Assembly: GCA_944383935.1 (NCBI GenBank)
Contig: CALWRK010000005.1
Span: 1 to 33,907 of the forward strand
DNA: 33,907 nt
Direction of reading: 5' to 3'
Source of the DNA: an uncultured Clostridia bacterium
GTDB taxonomy: Bacteria; Bacillota; Clostridia; Christensenellales; UBA3700
Positions 28,003-33,907 of the stretch are shown one piece after another. Position 1 is the stretch's first letter. Each line of letters begins with the position of its first letter. The notes below the pieces were generated by a model. That model did not search any database. It saw only the letters and a list, made by a program, of their open reading frames with translations, and was not told the DNA's origin. The position numbers and the translations under genes were made by a program.

Positions 28003-28042
28003 ATAAAAATTTCGCCGCGAAATTTTCGCGGCGATTTTATTT
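28003..28042. terminator. Bidirectional terminator between ilvN and the surface protein gene
   Basis: A stem of TCGCCGCGA (28012-28020) with TCGCGGCGA (28026-28034), extendable through the A/T loop. TTTTATTTA follows on the plus strand, and AAAAATTT precedes, giving a T run for the minus strand. Confidence 0.85.
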
Positions 28043-28058
28043 ATCCTTTCCCCCTACG

Positions 28059-30188
28059 TCAGACTGTGGGATACGGCACCTCCATTTTCTCGATATAGGT
28101 AGCGCCGACAGAGTAGTTTTCCTTGCTTATGGCGTCGTACTGCTCTTGCGTTCCCTCGTATTGAATTACAAAAGCATTGCACCCGGAAAAGCACGCTCCG
28201 CAGATAAACGTCACGCTCACGGGGATGTAGATCTCTTTCAAATTGGTGCAGTTTGCAAAGGGAGGATTGTCGCTTCCGCCCGAATAGCTGCCCAGTCTTT
28301 CTATCCCCCGAGGCAGGACTATCCTCTCCCCCAAGTACCCCTTGAACGCTCCGTTTGCAAGCTGTTTCAAAGAGGAATTTTCCTCGAAGATTATCTGCGC
28401 CGTGCACCCTTCAAACGCGCCCGACTCTATGGTGGTGACCGTGCAGGGGATGGTAACGCTCTCCCCCGTGAAGTTTCTGAACGCGCCCGCTGCTACGGTG
28501 GTGATCTTTATATTCCCGTTGTACGCGGGAATGACTATATTCGTGTCAGTTGCGCTGCCCACGCCCGTGACCATGAAAGAAAGAGAGGAATCAAAGCGCA
28601 GTCCCGAAGTGGCGTACTCCTCCGCCGGCTGATATCCGCCGCATACCGTGCATACATGATCGACATATATATGCGTTTCCGACATGGGAATGATCAACGC
28701 CGCCTCCTGCGTCTGCTCTCTGCCCTCTGCGTCCGTAAAGTATCCGAAACAACGGCTGCACCGCCAGTGCTCCGCCATGCCCGTTGCGTTGCAAGTAGCT
28801 TCCGCTCCTTCTACATGATATAGGATATGTCCGCCCTTTATCCCCACGCCCGAAGTTATCTCCCTTTCGTCCGCATCCAAGTTCTTGCCGCAGTCGGGGC
28901 AGAACCAGTATTCGATATTGCCGTCGCTTTCGCAAGTGGCTTCGACTTCGGAATGATACGCCTTATTTGCATGGGCTATGGCGGGGATTATCAAACTCCC
29001 GCTTGTGAGCTCATATCCCTCCGCGTCCGCATAGATTTTATCGCACAGCGAGCACGTCCAGTACTCGATATTGCCGTCGCTTTCGCAAGTGGGTGCAACA
29101 GCCTCCGTATGCGTCATATCGTGCGCAAGACGGGGAATTACCGTATTTTCCATCTCCTCCGTACCCGCCTCGTCCGCAAAGTACAAGGCGCACGCGGTGC
29201 AGCGGTAGTGCTCTGCAATGCCGTCGCTTTCGCAAGTGGGTGCAACAGCGGAGATGTGAGTCATGCTGTGTCCCGTGGCGTCCACGCCCTCTTCTTCCGT
29301 GTGTGTGCACACCGAACAGGTGCGAACCCTATGCCCTTTTGCGGTGCAGGTGGGAGCCGCGTCTTGCACCCATTCCCCATAGCTGTGCGCGCCGGTGGCT
29401 GGAATGGTAAGCTCCTCCACGGTTATCTCGGTGACAGCCTCTTCGTCGGCAAAAAGCAGCGTGCATACCGAGCACTCCCAATACGCCTTTACTCCGCTTG
29501 CGCCGCAGGTGGCGGGTATTTCCGTATGCGCGGTGAGGGTGTGCCCCAAGGGGGATATGGTCTGTTCTTCATGCCTGCCGCATACCGTACAGTCGCGTTC
29601 GGATACTCCTCCCTCCGTACAGGTGGCGACTACTTCCGACCACTCCGACCAGGTGTGCTCTTCCGTGGCGGGTAGGGAGATGTCCTCTTGCGCAATCTCC
29701 TCCTCCGCCCCTTCATCGGCAAAATATTTGAAACATACCGTGCAATAATAGTATTCTATGTTGCCCGCACTGCCGCAAGCGGCGGCGAGCGCAGGATAAT
29801 GGGTGAGAGTGTGCGCGGCGGGGATATCCTCCCTCTCTTTCAGTCCGCATATGCTGCACGCGCGCGTCCGCGCCCCGTCCTCGGTACAGGTGGCGGCGGT
29901 AGTCGTCCATGCGCCCCAGGTATGTGTGCCCGTAGCCGCCACGACTATGTCGTCCGCGGCTATCTCTGTGACGCCGGCGCTGTCGGAAAACAGCTTTCCG
30001 CACCCCGTGCACTCCCAATATTCAATATTGCCCGCCTTTGCGCAGCCGGGCGATATGGCGGCATGATGCTGCATGGTATGCGAGTGCTCTTCTTCACACG
30101 CAAAGAGTGCGAACATACACCCGCACATGAGTAAAACAGTTGCGAAAATAAACACAAACGAAAAAATCTTATGCCTGTTTTCGTTCAT
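28059..30188 (-). CDS. Secreted modular surface protein: CxxC repeat modules plus BspA-like LRR domain
   Basis: 709 residues. A basic N-terminus and hydrophobic segment end at LFAC (C31), a near-lipobox, so it is either a lipoprotein or signal-peptidase cleaved. Residues about 36-505 form alternating modules. Type A (about 50 residues) follows H-x3-H-x5-ATC-x3-GNIEYW-x-C-x2-C-x3-FAD; type B (about 38 residues) follows TWGEW-x6-TCTE-x-G-x4-C-x-VCG. The order is A-B-A-B-A-B-A-A-A-A. The last third (about 525-709) is a BspA-like leucine-rich repeat (LRR_5) region with IVIPAYNGNIKITTVAAGAFRNF and ANGAFKGYLGERIVLPRGIERLG. The paired cysteines may bind metal or form disulfides. No cell-wall sorting signal is seen. 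Adhesion or substrate binding is the usual inference for such proteins. Confidence 0.8.
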   Translation of the reverse strand: MNENRHKIFSFVFIFATVLLMCGCMFALFACEEEHSHTMQHHAAISPGCAKAGNIEYWECTGCGKLFSDSAGVTEIAADDIVVAATGTHTWGAWTTTAATCTEDGARTRACSICGLKEREDIPAAHTLTHYPALAAACGSAGNIEYYYCTVCFKYFADEGAEEEIAQEDISLPATEEHTWSEWSEVVATCTEGGVSERDCTVCGRHEEQTISPLGHTLTAHTEIPATCGASGVKAYWECSVCTLLFADEEAVTEITVEELTIPATGAHSYGEWVQDAAPTCTAKGHRVRTCSVCTHTEEEGVDATGHSMTHISAVAPTCESDGIAEHYRCTACALYFADEAGTEEMENTVIPRLAHDMTHTEAVAPTCESDGNIEYWTCSLCDKIYADAEGYELTSGSLIIPAIAHANKAYHSEVEATCESDGNIEYWFCPDCGKNLDADEREITSGVGIKGGHILYHVEGAEATCNATGMAEHWRCSRCFGYFTDAEGREQTQEAALIIPMSETHIYVDHVCTVCGGYQPAEEYATSGLRFDSSLSFMVTGVGSATDTNIVIPAYNGNIKITTVAAGAFRNFTGESVTIPCTVTTIESGAFEGCTAQIIFEENSSLKQLANGAFKGYLGERIVLPRGIERLGSYSGGSDNPPFANCTNLKEIYIPVSVTFICGACFSGCNAFVIQYEGTQEQYDAISKENYSVGATYIEKMEVPYPTV
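28919..29249. repeat. Near-identical direct repeats within the surface protein gene
   Basis: A 21-base core beginning TGCCGTCGCTTTCGCAAGTG occurs at 28919-28939, 29072-29092 and 29219-29239. The last two copies are identical over 31 bases (29072-29102 and 29219-29249), spaced 147 bases or 49 codons, one type A module. This points to recent module duplication. Confidence 0.85.
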
Positions 30189-30249
30189 CTCCTATCCCTC
30201 AAGTATCTGATTTTTTTGTATTATATGGTGCAAACCCTTTATTTATTAT

Positions 30250-30278
30250 ACTATATTATAATTTTTTCGCAATGTCAA
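30250..30278 (-). promoter_or_regulatory. Promoter of the surface protein gene
   Basis: On the minus strand TTGACA (30273-30278), 17-base spacer, TATAGT (30250-30255). The leader is about 55 bases. The rest of the 267-base gap (30189-30455) is AT-rich and, besides the terminator at its far end, shows nothing I recognise. Confidence 0.8.
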
Positions 30279-30405
30279 TATCGACCTTAAATTTTTTACA
30301 CTACATTAAATATATATTAAATAATTCCGCGCAAGAAGAATAAAAATTTTCTCTCAGCGTTGATTTTTACAAAAAAAATTTTTACATTAGAAGCATACCT
30401 TTTAT

Positions 30406-30429
30406 ACAAAAAAGGCGCGCAAAGCGCCC
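30406..30429 (-). terminator. Terminator of the DUF4130/radical SAM unit
   Basis: On the minus strand GGCGC (30424-30428) and GCGCC (30414-30418) form a short G/C stem with loop TTTGC, followed by TTTTTT. It lies 27 bases past the DUF4130 stop codon. Confidence 0.8.
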
Positions 30430-30455
30430 GTCAGACATACGCTGCCGTGCAGCCG

Positions 30456-31175
30456 CTACATATTCGCATAGCGGCGCGGCATATGCTGCTTCATGAGTTT
30501 TTCGTTTCTTCTGGGCTTTATCTCCACCGTATCATAGAAAATCTTCCACAGCCTGCGGCACAGTTCCTCTTCATCGTCTATATCTCCCGGCGTGAAGTCG
30601 TCTATCTCCGCCAAACTTAACTTGCCCTTGGCATATGTGACGCCCAGCTTGTGCACATTGTCGTATATAAAAAAGTCCTCGTTGGGAAACCGCCCTACAA
30701 AATGCCTGCCTATGAGCGGCAGAATGTTGTGCGTGGGTTGCACGACGCTCACCAGCACCCCGGAGATAAGGGAAAATTTCAGACGTTCCAGACACATACG
30801 CGCCTCTCTGCCCACCGCCCTGCTTATCTCGCTTATACGCGCCACGTCTGGATGCGCCAAATCTCTGCAGACGGATATGCCCACCGCCATACCGCGCACT
30901 ATAAAGCGGATTACGGCGAGTTCTTTATCCTTAAAATCGGACAGATACGCGTTGCGGATCATATTCTCAGCCGCGCTGCCCATGGTGCGCGCCACTCCCC
31001 GCGCCACGCGCGCCGCCTTCACCTTGTCTGTGTATATGCGCTTGCTCGGCAAAAGGGTGGCGTCCGTAAGTACTCCCGCAGGTATGAATTTGTCCTCATA
31101 GCAGGTGAACACGCAGGTGAGCAGTCCGTTGTATGTGCCGTCGTAGATATAGCTTATGTCCTTATTTTCTCTCAT
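30456..31175 (-). CDS. DUF4130 (TIGR03915-type) probable DNA metabolism protein
   Basis: 239 residues. The N-terminus ISYIYDGTYNGLLTCVFTCYEDKFIPAGV is the hallmark of the DUF4130 family, whose genes lie beside the radical SAM family seen next to it here and, in other bacteria, are fused to a uracil-DNA glycosylase-like domain. Conserved later segments include HNILPLIGRHFVGRFPNEDFFIYDNVHKLGVTYAKGKL and the C-terminal EELCRRLWKIFYDTVEIKPRRNEKLMKQHMPRRYANM. No glycosylase domain is present. AAGGAG precedes the ATG, and the gene starts 9 bases after the radical SAM stop, so the two form one transcription unit. The molecular function is unproven; a DNA-repair or base-modification role is the family-level proposal. 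Confidence 0.88.
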   Translation of the reverse strand: MRENKDISYIYDGTYNGLLTCVFTCYEDKFIPAGVLTDATLLPSKRIYTDKVKAARVARGVARTMGSAAENMIRNAYLSDFKDKELAVIRFIVRGMAVGISVCRDLAHPDVARISEISRAVGREARMCLERLKFSLISGVLVSVVQPTHNILPLIGRHFVGRFPNEDFFIYDNVHKLGVTYAKGKLSLAEIDDFTPGDIDDEEELCRRLWKIFYDTVEIKPRRNEKLMKQHMPRRYANM

Positions 31176-31184
31176 ATGTGCTCC

Positions 31185-32429
31185 TTAACCTCTTATGGGC
31201 AATGCTCCCACATCCGTATCGTCGAATAGCGAAAGTTGACGCGCGTTTTCTCCGCGTATGAGTTCCACGGTAACGGCTGCCGGATCGTCCGCCGCTCGCA
31301 GCTTCACTCCCGCCGCGCCGTCTATAAAATACTTTGCCCTCTTCACCACCACTCCGAGGCGTTTGAGGGAGGATAGATCCAGCTTCCTCTGCTTCCTCGC
31401 CACAACTATCCTCTTTGCCGATTTCACCCCTATCCCCGGCACGCGCAGCAACAACTCGTAACTCGCCCTATTCACGTCCACGGGAAAAACTTCCGGATGA
31501 TTCACCGCCCAATTACACTTGGGATCGAGAAATTCATTAAAGTAAGGGCGGCTCTCGTCCAATATCTCCTCCGCCTTGAAGCCGTAAAAGCGCATGAGCC
31601 AATCCGCCTGATACAGCCTGTGCTCCCTCAACAGCGGCGGTTTACTGTCCAATGCCGGGAGCAGGGAATTGTCCGCAACGGGGATATATGCGGAATAGAA
31701 CACCCTCTTTAATTTATACTTGTCATACAGCCTCTGCGTAAGGCTTATCACCTGAAAGTCGCTCTCCGGCGTAGCTCCTATTATCATCTGAGTGCTCTGC
31801 CCCGCGCGCACAAACCCTTCGCTCGCGCCGCCGTGCAAATGCCTGTCGCGGATATAGCCCATGGGCGCGAGGACATCCCTCTTTTCCTTGTCCGGAGCCA
31901 GCAGTTTAAGCCCTCGCGAGGACGGCAATTCTATATTTGAAGACAGCCTGTCCGCCAGCCTGCCCAGCACCTCCAAGAGATGCGGGGAAGTGCCCGGTAT
32001 CGCCTTTGCGTGTATGTATCCGTAAAATTTGTACTTGTTGCGCAGCAGTTCCAGCGCCTTTATCATCATCTGCGTGGTATTGTCGGGACTGCCCAACACT
32101 CCACTGGACAAAAATAACCCCTCTATATAGTACCTCTTGTACAAATTTATGGTCAGATAGGCTATCTCTTCGGGAGTAAAGGTGGCTCGCGGCACGTCGT
32201 TCGACACCCTGTTCACGCAGTACGCGCAGTCATAGCAGCAGGCATTGGACAGAAGTATCTTCAATAAAGATATGCATCTCCCGTCCCCGGAAAAGGCGTG
32301 GCATATGCCGCCCATGCTCGCAGAGCCCATTCCGTCCTTTCCCGATATGCGCGACACGCCGCTGGACGTGCACGCAGCGTCGTACTTCGCCCCGTCGGTG
32401 AGTATCTTCAATTTTTCTTCCAAGGTCAT
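31185..32429 (-). CDS. Radical SAM protein, putative DNA modification/repair (TIGR03916-type)
   Basis: 414 residues. The radical SAM cluster motif is C64-x3-C68-x2-C71 (CCYDCAYC), preceded by a conserved cysteine-containing N-terminus (KYDAACTSSG, GICHAFSGDGRCISLLKILLSN). The SAM barrel follows (EGLFLSSGVLGSPDNTTQMM, YGYIHAKAIPG). A helix-hairpin-helix DNA-binding motif sits near residue 328 (VPGIGVKSAKRIV), which supports action on DNA. The C-terminal tail is variable. The start codon is only 6 bases after a TAAAAT -10 element, with no ribosome binding site, so the mRNA is probably leaderless. Two SOS-box-like palindromes lie in and near its promoter. The exact DNA lesion or product is unknown for this family. 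Confidence 0.9.
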   Translation of the reverse strand: MTLEEKLKILTDGAKYDAACTSSGVSRISGKDGMGSASMGGICHAFSGDGRCISLLKILLSNACCYDCAYCVNRVSNDVPRATFTPEEIAYLTINLYKRYYIEGLFLSSGVLGSPDNTTQMMIKALELLRNKYKFYGYIHAKAIPGTSPHLLEVLGRLADRLSSNIELPSSRGLKLLAPDKEKRDVLAPMGYIRDRHLHGGASEGFVRAGQSTQMIIGATPESDFQVISLTQRLYDKYKLKRVFYSAYIPVADNSLLPALDSKPPLLREHRLYQADWLMRFYGFKAEEILDESRPYFNEFLDPKCNWAVNHPEVFPVDVNRASYELLLRVPGIGVKSAKRIVVARKQRKLDLSSLKRLGVVVKRAKYFIDGAAGVKLRAADDPAAVTVELIRGENARQLSLFDDTDVGALPIRG

Positions 32430-32435
32430 GGAACT

Positions 32436-32464
32436 ATTTTAACATATGTTCGTAATCTGCGCAA
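32436..32464 (-). promoter_or_regulatory. Promoter of the radical SAM/DUF4130 unit, placed for a leaderless transcript
   Basis: On the minus strand TTGCGC (32459-32464), 17-base spacer, TAAAAT (32436-32441). The ATG at 32429 follows after 6 bases, so transcription should start at or within a base or two of the start codon. Confidence 0.6.
32439..32452. promoter_or_regulatory. SOS-box-like palindrome 1 (candidate LexA site)
   Basis: On the minus strand CGAACATATGTTAA matches 12 of 14 positions of the Bacillus LexA/DinR consensus CGAACRNRYGTTYC. It contains the perfect palindrome AACATATGTT. It lies in the spacer and -10 of the radical SAM promoter, where a bound repressor would block polymerase. 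Confidence 0.5.
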
Positions 32465-32483
32465 GTACTTTTGAGAAATTTTA

Positions 32484-32497
32484 CAAACAAATGTTTG
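32484..32497. promoter_or_regulatory. SOS-box-like palindrome 2 (candidate LexA site)
   Basis: CAAACAAATGTTTG matches 12 of 14 positions of the same consensus on the plus strand. It is 45 bases centre-to-centre from site 1, about 20 bases upstream of the radical SAM -35 and 30 bases upstream of the divergent promoter. Confidence 0.4.
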
Positions 32498-32527
32498 CTT
32501 TAATTTCGGACGATTTGAAGAAAAATA

Positions 32528-32557
32528 TTGCATTATCCCGCGCATACATGATATAAT
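32528..32557 (+). promoter_or_regulatory. Promoter of the DUF1624 gene, placed for a leaderless transcript
   Basis: TTGCAT (32528-32533), 18-base spacer, TATAAT (32552-32557). The ATG at 32566 is 8 bases further on, with no ribosome binding site. Confidence 0.65.
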
Positions 32558-32565
32558 ACCCGCGT

Positions 32566-33621
32566 ATGGGCAAGGGAAAATATTCAAAAAAGCGCGCCAT
32601 TCAAGCGCAAGGTACGCCTCATGCAGATGAGAATGAAAAAGACCTCATCTCTTCTGCCATGCAAAATGCTCTTCCCGATTTTGAAAGCGTTTCCGACCCC
32701 GACGCGGCAGTGGATGGGGGTAATGCGGAAGGCGAAGAAAAAAGCAATGCTAGGGCGGGTATAGTTGAAAAAATAGCGGCAACTTTCCGCGGCGGCGACA
32801 AGCTGCGCGGTTCTTCTCGCCGCATATGGGAGCTGGACTTTATCCGCGGCGTATGCGTGCTTTTAATGGTATTTGATCATCTTATATACGATTTGGGGCA
32901 CATCTTTGTCCCCGCGTGGATAAAGGCGAATCCGGACATGGAGTGGCTCGTCTATGTGCAGGATATGGCGGTTGAATATTGGAATTCCGCTTTCCACACC
33001 TCCTCCCAGCACGTCGTGGTTTGGATATTCTGCTTTGTATGCGGCATATCCTGCTATTTTTCCCGCTCCAACTTAAAGCGCGGCATCATGGCGGCAATAT
33101 TTGCCATGCTCATCACGGTGGTAACAAGCCGGCTGGGCATGATCATCCGCTTTGGCATACTGCATATGTTCGCCTTTGCCATACTGCTCTGGTGGCTGAT
33201 AGACACCGTCTGCCGCCACAAAAAACTGCGCACGGCGGTGGTATCTCTGGTGCTGGGCATAGCCATCTTATGCATAGATTACGCCATGTCCGCTCTCTAC
33301 GACTCAGGCACGCGCTTTACCGCGGACAAGACGTGGTTTTTCGTTGCCGAATGGTTGAATGCGGGCGTGGGTTCTGCCGACTATTACCCCATATTCCCCA
33401 GCGTGGGATATGTACTTATCGGCTCTTTCTTCGGCTATCTGCTCTACAACAAGCGGCGCTCCCTATTCCCGCGCCTGGGCAAGTATTCTTGGCACGCCCC
33501 CTTCGATTTTTGGGGCAGAATCGCACTTTGGGTATATGTGTTCCATCAAGTTGCGGTGGCGGCTGTCTTGGCGCTGCTGAGCGTGTTGATATTTACGCCG
33601 GGTAATTTTGTAATAATATGA
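32566..33621 (+). CDS. DUF1624 / heparan-alpha-glucosaminide N-acetyltransferase-like membrane protein
   Basis: 351 residues. After an unusual polar, acidic N-terminal extension of about 85 residues, the family hallmark RIWELDFIRGVCVLLMVFDHLIYDL starts the membrane domain. It has about seven to eight hydrophobic segments, including HVVVWIFCFVCGISCYFSRSNLKRG, LGMIIRFGILHMFAFAILLWWLID and the C-terminal WVYVFHQVAVAAVLALLSVL. Relatives transfer acyl groups across the membrane onto sugars or wall polymers; the bacterial substrate is generally unknown. The gene has its own promoter with the ATG at the expected transcription start. The next ATG (codon 32) also lacks a ribosome binding site, so I keep the first ATG. 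Confidence 0.85.
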   Translation: MGKGKYSKKRAIQAQGTPHADENEKDLISSAMQNALPDFESVSDPDAAVDGGNAEGEEKSNARAGIVEKIAATFRGGDKLRGSSRRIWELDFIRGVCVLLMVFDHLIYDLGHIFVPAWIKANPDMEWLVYVQDMAVEYWNSAFHTSSQHVVVWIFCFVCGISCYFSRSNLKRGIMAAIFAMLITVVTSRLGMIIRFGILHMFAFAILLWWLIDTVCRHKKLRTAVVSLVLGIAILCIDYAMSALYDSGTRFTADKTWFFVAEWLNAGVGSADYYPIFPSVGYVLIGSFFGYLLYNKRRSLFPRLGKYSWHAPFDFWGRIALWVYVFHQVAVAAVLALLSVLIFTPGNFVII

Positions 33622-33622
33622 T

Positions 33623-33688
33623 AAGCGAAAAATGAAAATGTCATAGTTGGAAATCTTCTAGTTTTTGGTTCATTTTCATTTTTCGCTT
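33623..33688. repeat. Perfect 18-bp inverted repeat after the DUF1624 gene
   Basis: AAGCGAAAAATGAAAATG (33623-33640) is repeated in inverse at 33671-33688 around a 30-base spacer, starting one base after the stop codon. It may act as a terminator for both directions. No separate T run follows on the plus strand, but the right arm is T-rich. Confidence 0.7.
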
Positions 33689-33697
33689 TGTGCCGTA

Positions 33698-33907
33698 TCA
33701 ATGCGGGAGGCAAACGCCTGAATAGCGGCATCTTTCCGCCCGCTTTTGCACGATAACTCCTAGCACATACCACAGGGTATGCGCGTCGTCCTTCTCGCAC
33801 AAAATCGCACGAAAATCTACCACTCTCAGCCGCTTGCCTCCCACCTTGCTCCGGCAGGGGAACCCCCGCCATTCGCTCCGCTTGAGCCGCTGTTTCCCCT
33901 CTTTTTG
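33698..33907 (-). ncRNA. Candidate structured RNA, truncated by the window edge
   Basis: On the minus strand several helices nest. There is a 9-bp hairpin (33776-33784 with 33763-33771, CTGT loop), enclosed across a purine-rich internal loop by a 10-bp helix (33795-33804 with 33744-33753). A 7-bp hairpin (33864-33870 with 33853-33859) precedes them. A GCGGG/CCCGC helix (33739-33743 with 33703-33707) encloses an AGGC-GTTT-GCCT hairpin (33708-33719). G-U pairs occur that would be A-C mismatches on the plus strand, which favours the minus strand as the transcript. Size and style recall clostridial structured RNAs such as the raiA motif, but I cannot confirm a family. A 69-codon open frame over the same span (stop at 33698-33700) is an alternative reading. 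Confidence 0.45.

Noticed and set aside
27708-28823. 371-codon frame running from ilvN into the surface protein region
   Set aside because: It crosses a strong bidirectional terminator and is out of frame with ilvN and antisense to the surface protein gene.
28919-29249. Possible CRISPR-like direct repeats
   Set aside because: The repeats are in-frame protein modules spaced by whole codons inside a coding gene, with no cas genes nearby.
33698-33907. Partial protein-coding gene entering from the right edge (69 codons, minus strand)
   Set aside because: The frame is open, but its codon use differs from neighbouring genes, and base pairing across the region with wobble pairs fits a structured RNA better. 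It is kept as an alternative, not called as a CDS.

Overview
The window looks like a chromosomal segment from a strictly anaerobic Bacillota bacterium, most likely an uncultured gut Clostridia. The evidence is a one-chain pyruvate:ferredoxin oxidoreductase, an adjacent spmA-spmB pair (spore maturation), a radical SAM plus DUF4130 DNA-metabolism pair typical of Clostridia, a surface protein built from the CxxC repeat modules common in gut Clostridia, strong Shine-Dalgarno sites and near-consensus sigma-A promoters. No rRNA, tRNA, IS element or CRISPR array was seen.

Layout. 1-3.6 kb: pyruvate:ferredoxin oxidoreductase with a textbook terminator, then an intergenic stretch of small hairpins. 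3.8-5.5 kb: a TM2-domain membrane protein (minus) divergent from spmA-spmB (plus). 5.5-21.5 kb: a minus-strand array of 14 genes, mostly overlapping or a few bases apart. It starts with a lipoprotein behind a perfect TTGACA-N17-TATAAT promoter, then kdgA, kdgK, uxaC, uxuA, an SDR-type uxuB, a Gfo/Idh oxidoreductase, a GDPD-like protein, a second Gfo/Idh, a TIM-barrel isomerase/epimerase, a third Gfo/Idh, a cytoplasmic glycosidase-like protein, a GPH-type sugar symporter and a second lipoprotein. 21.8-23.8 kb: glutamine-dependent NAD synthetase, divergent from a heterodimeric ABC exporter (23.9-27.4 kb). 27.5-28.0 kb: ilvN/H without its catalytic partner. 28.1-30.2 kb: a modular surface protein (minus). 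30.5-32.4 kb: DUF4130 plus radical SAM DNA-repair candidates (minus), divergent from a DUF1624 acyltransferase-like membrane protein (32.6-33.6 kb). The right edge holds a perfect 18-bp inverted repeat and what looks like a truncated structured RNA on the minus strand.

How it works together. The large operon encodes the complete glucuronate to fructuronate to mannonate to KDG to KDPG to pyruvate plus glyceraldehyde-3-phosphate route. Pyruvate can then go to the PFOR at the left edge. The symporter and the signal-less glycosidase suggest that small uronate-containing oligosaccharides or glycosides are imported and cleaved inside the cell. Three Gfo/Idh dehydrogenases around a metal-dependent TIM barrel raise the possibility of oxidation-and-elimination glycoside cleavage feeding the same route.

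The observations I would follow up first are two SOS-box-like palindromes at the promoter of the radical SAM gene (with apparently leaderless starts on both sides), the structured RNA candidate at the right edge, the redox/TIM-barrel module inside the uronate operon, and a hairpin that buries the spmA start codon downstream of a displaced strong ribosome binding site.
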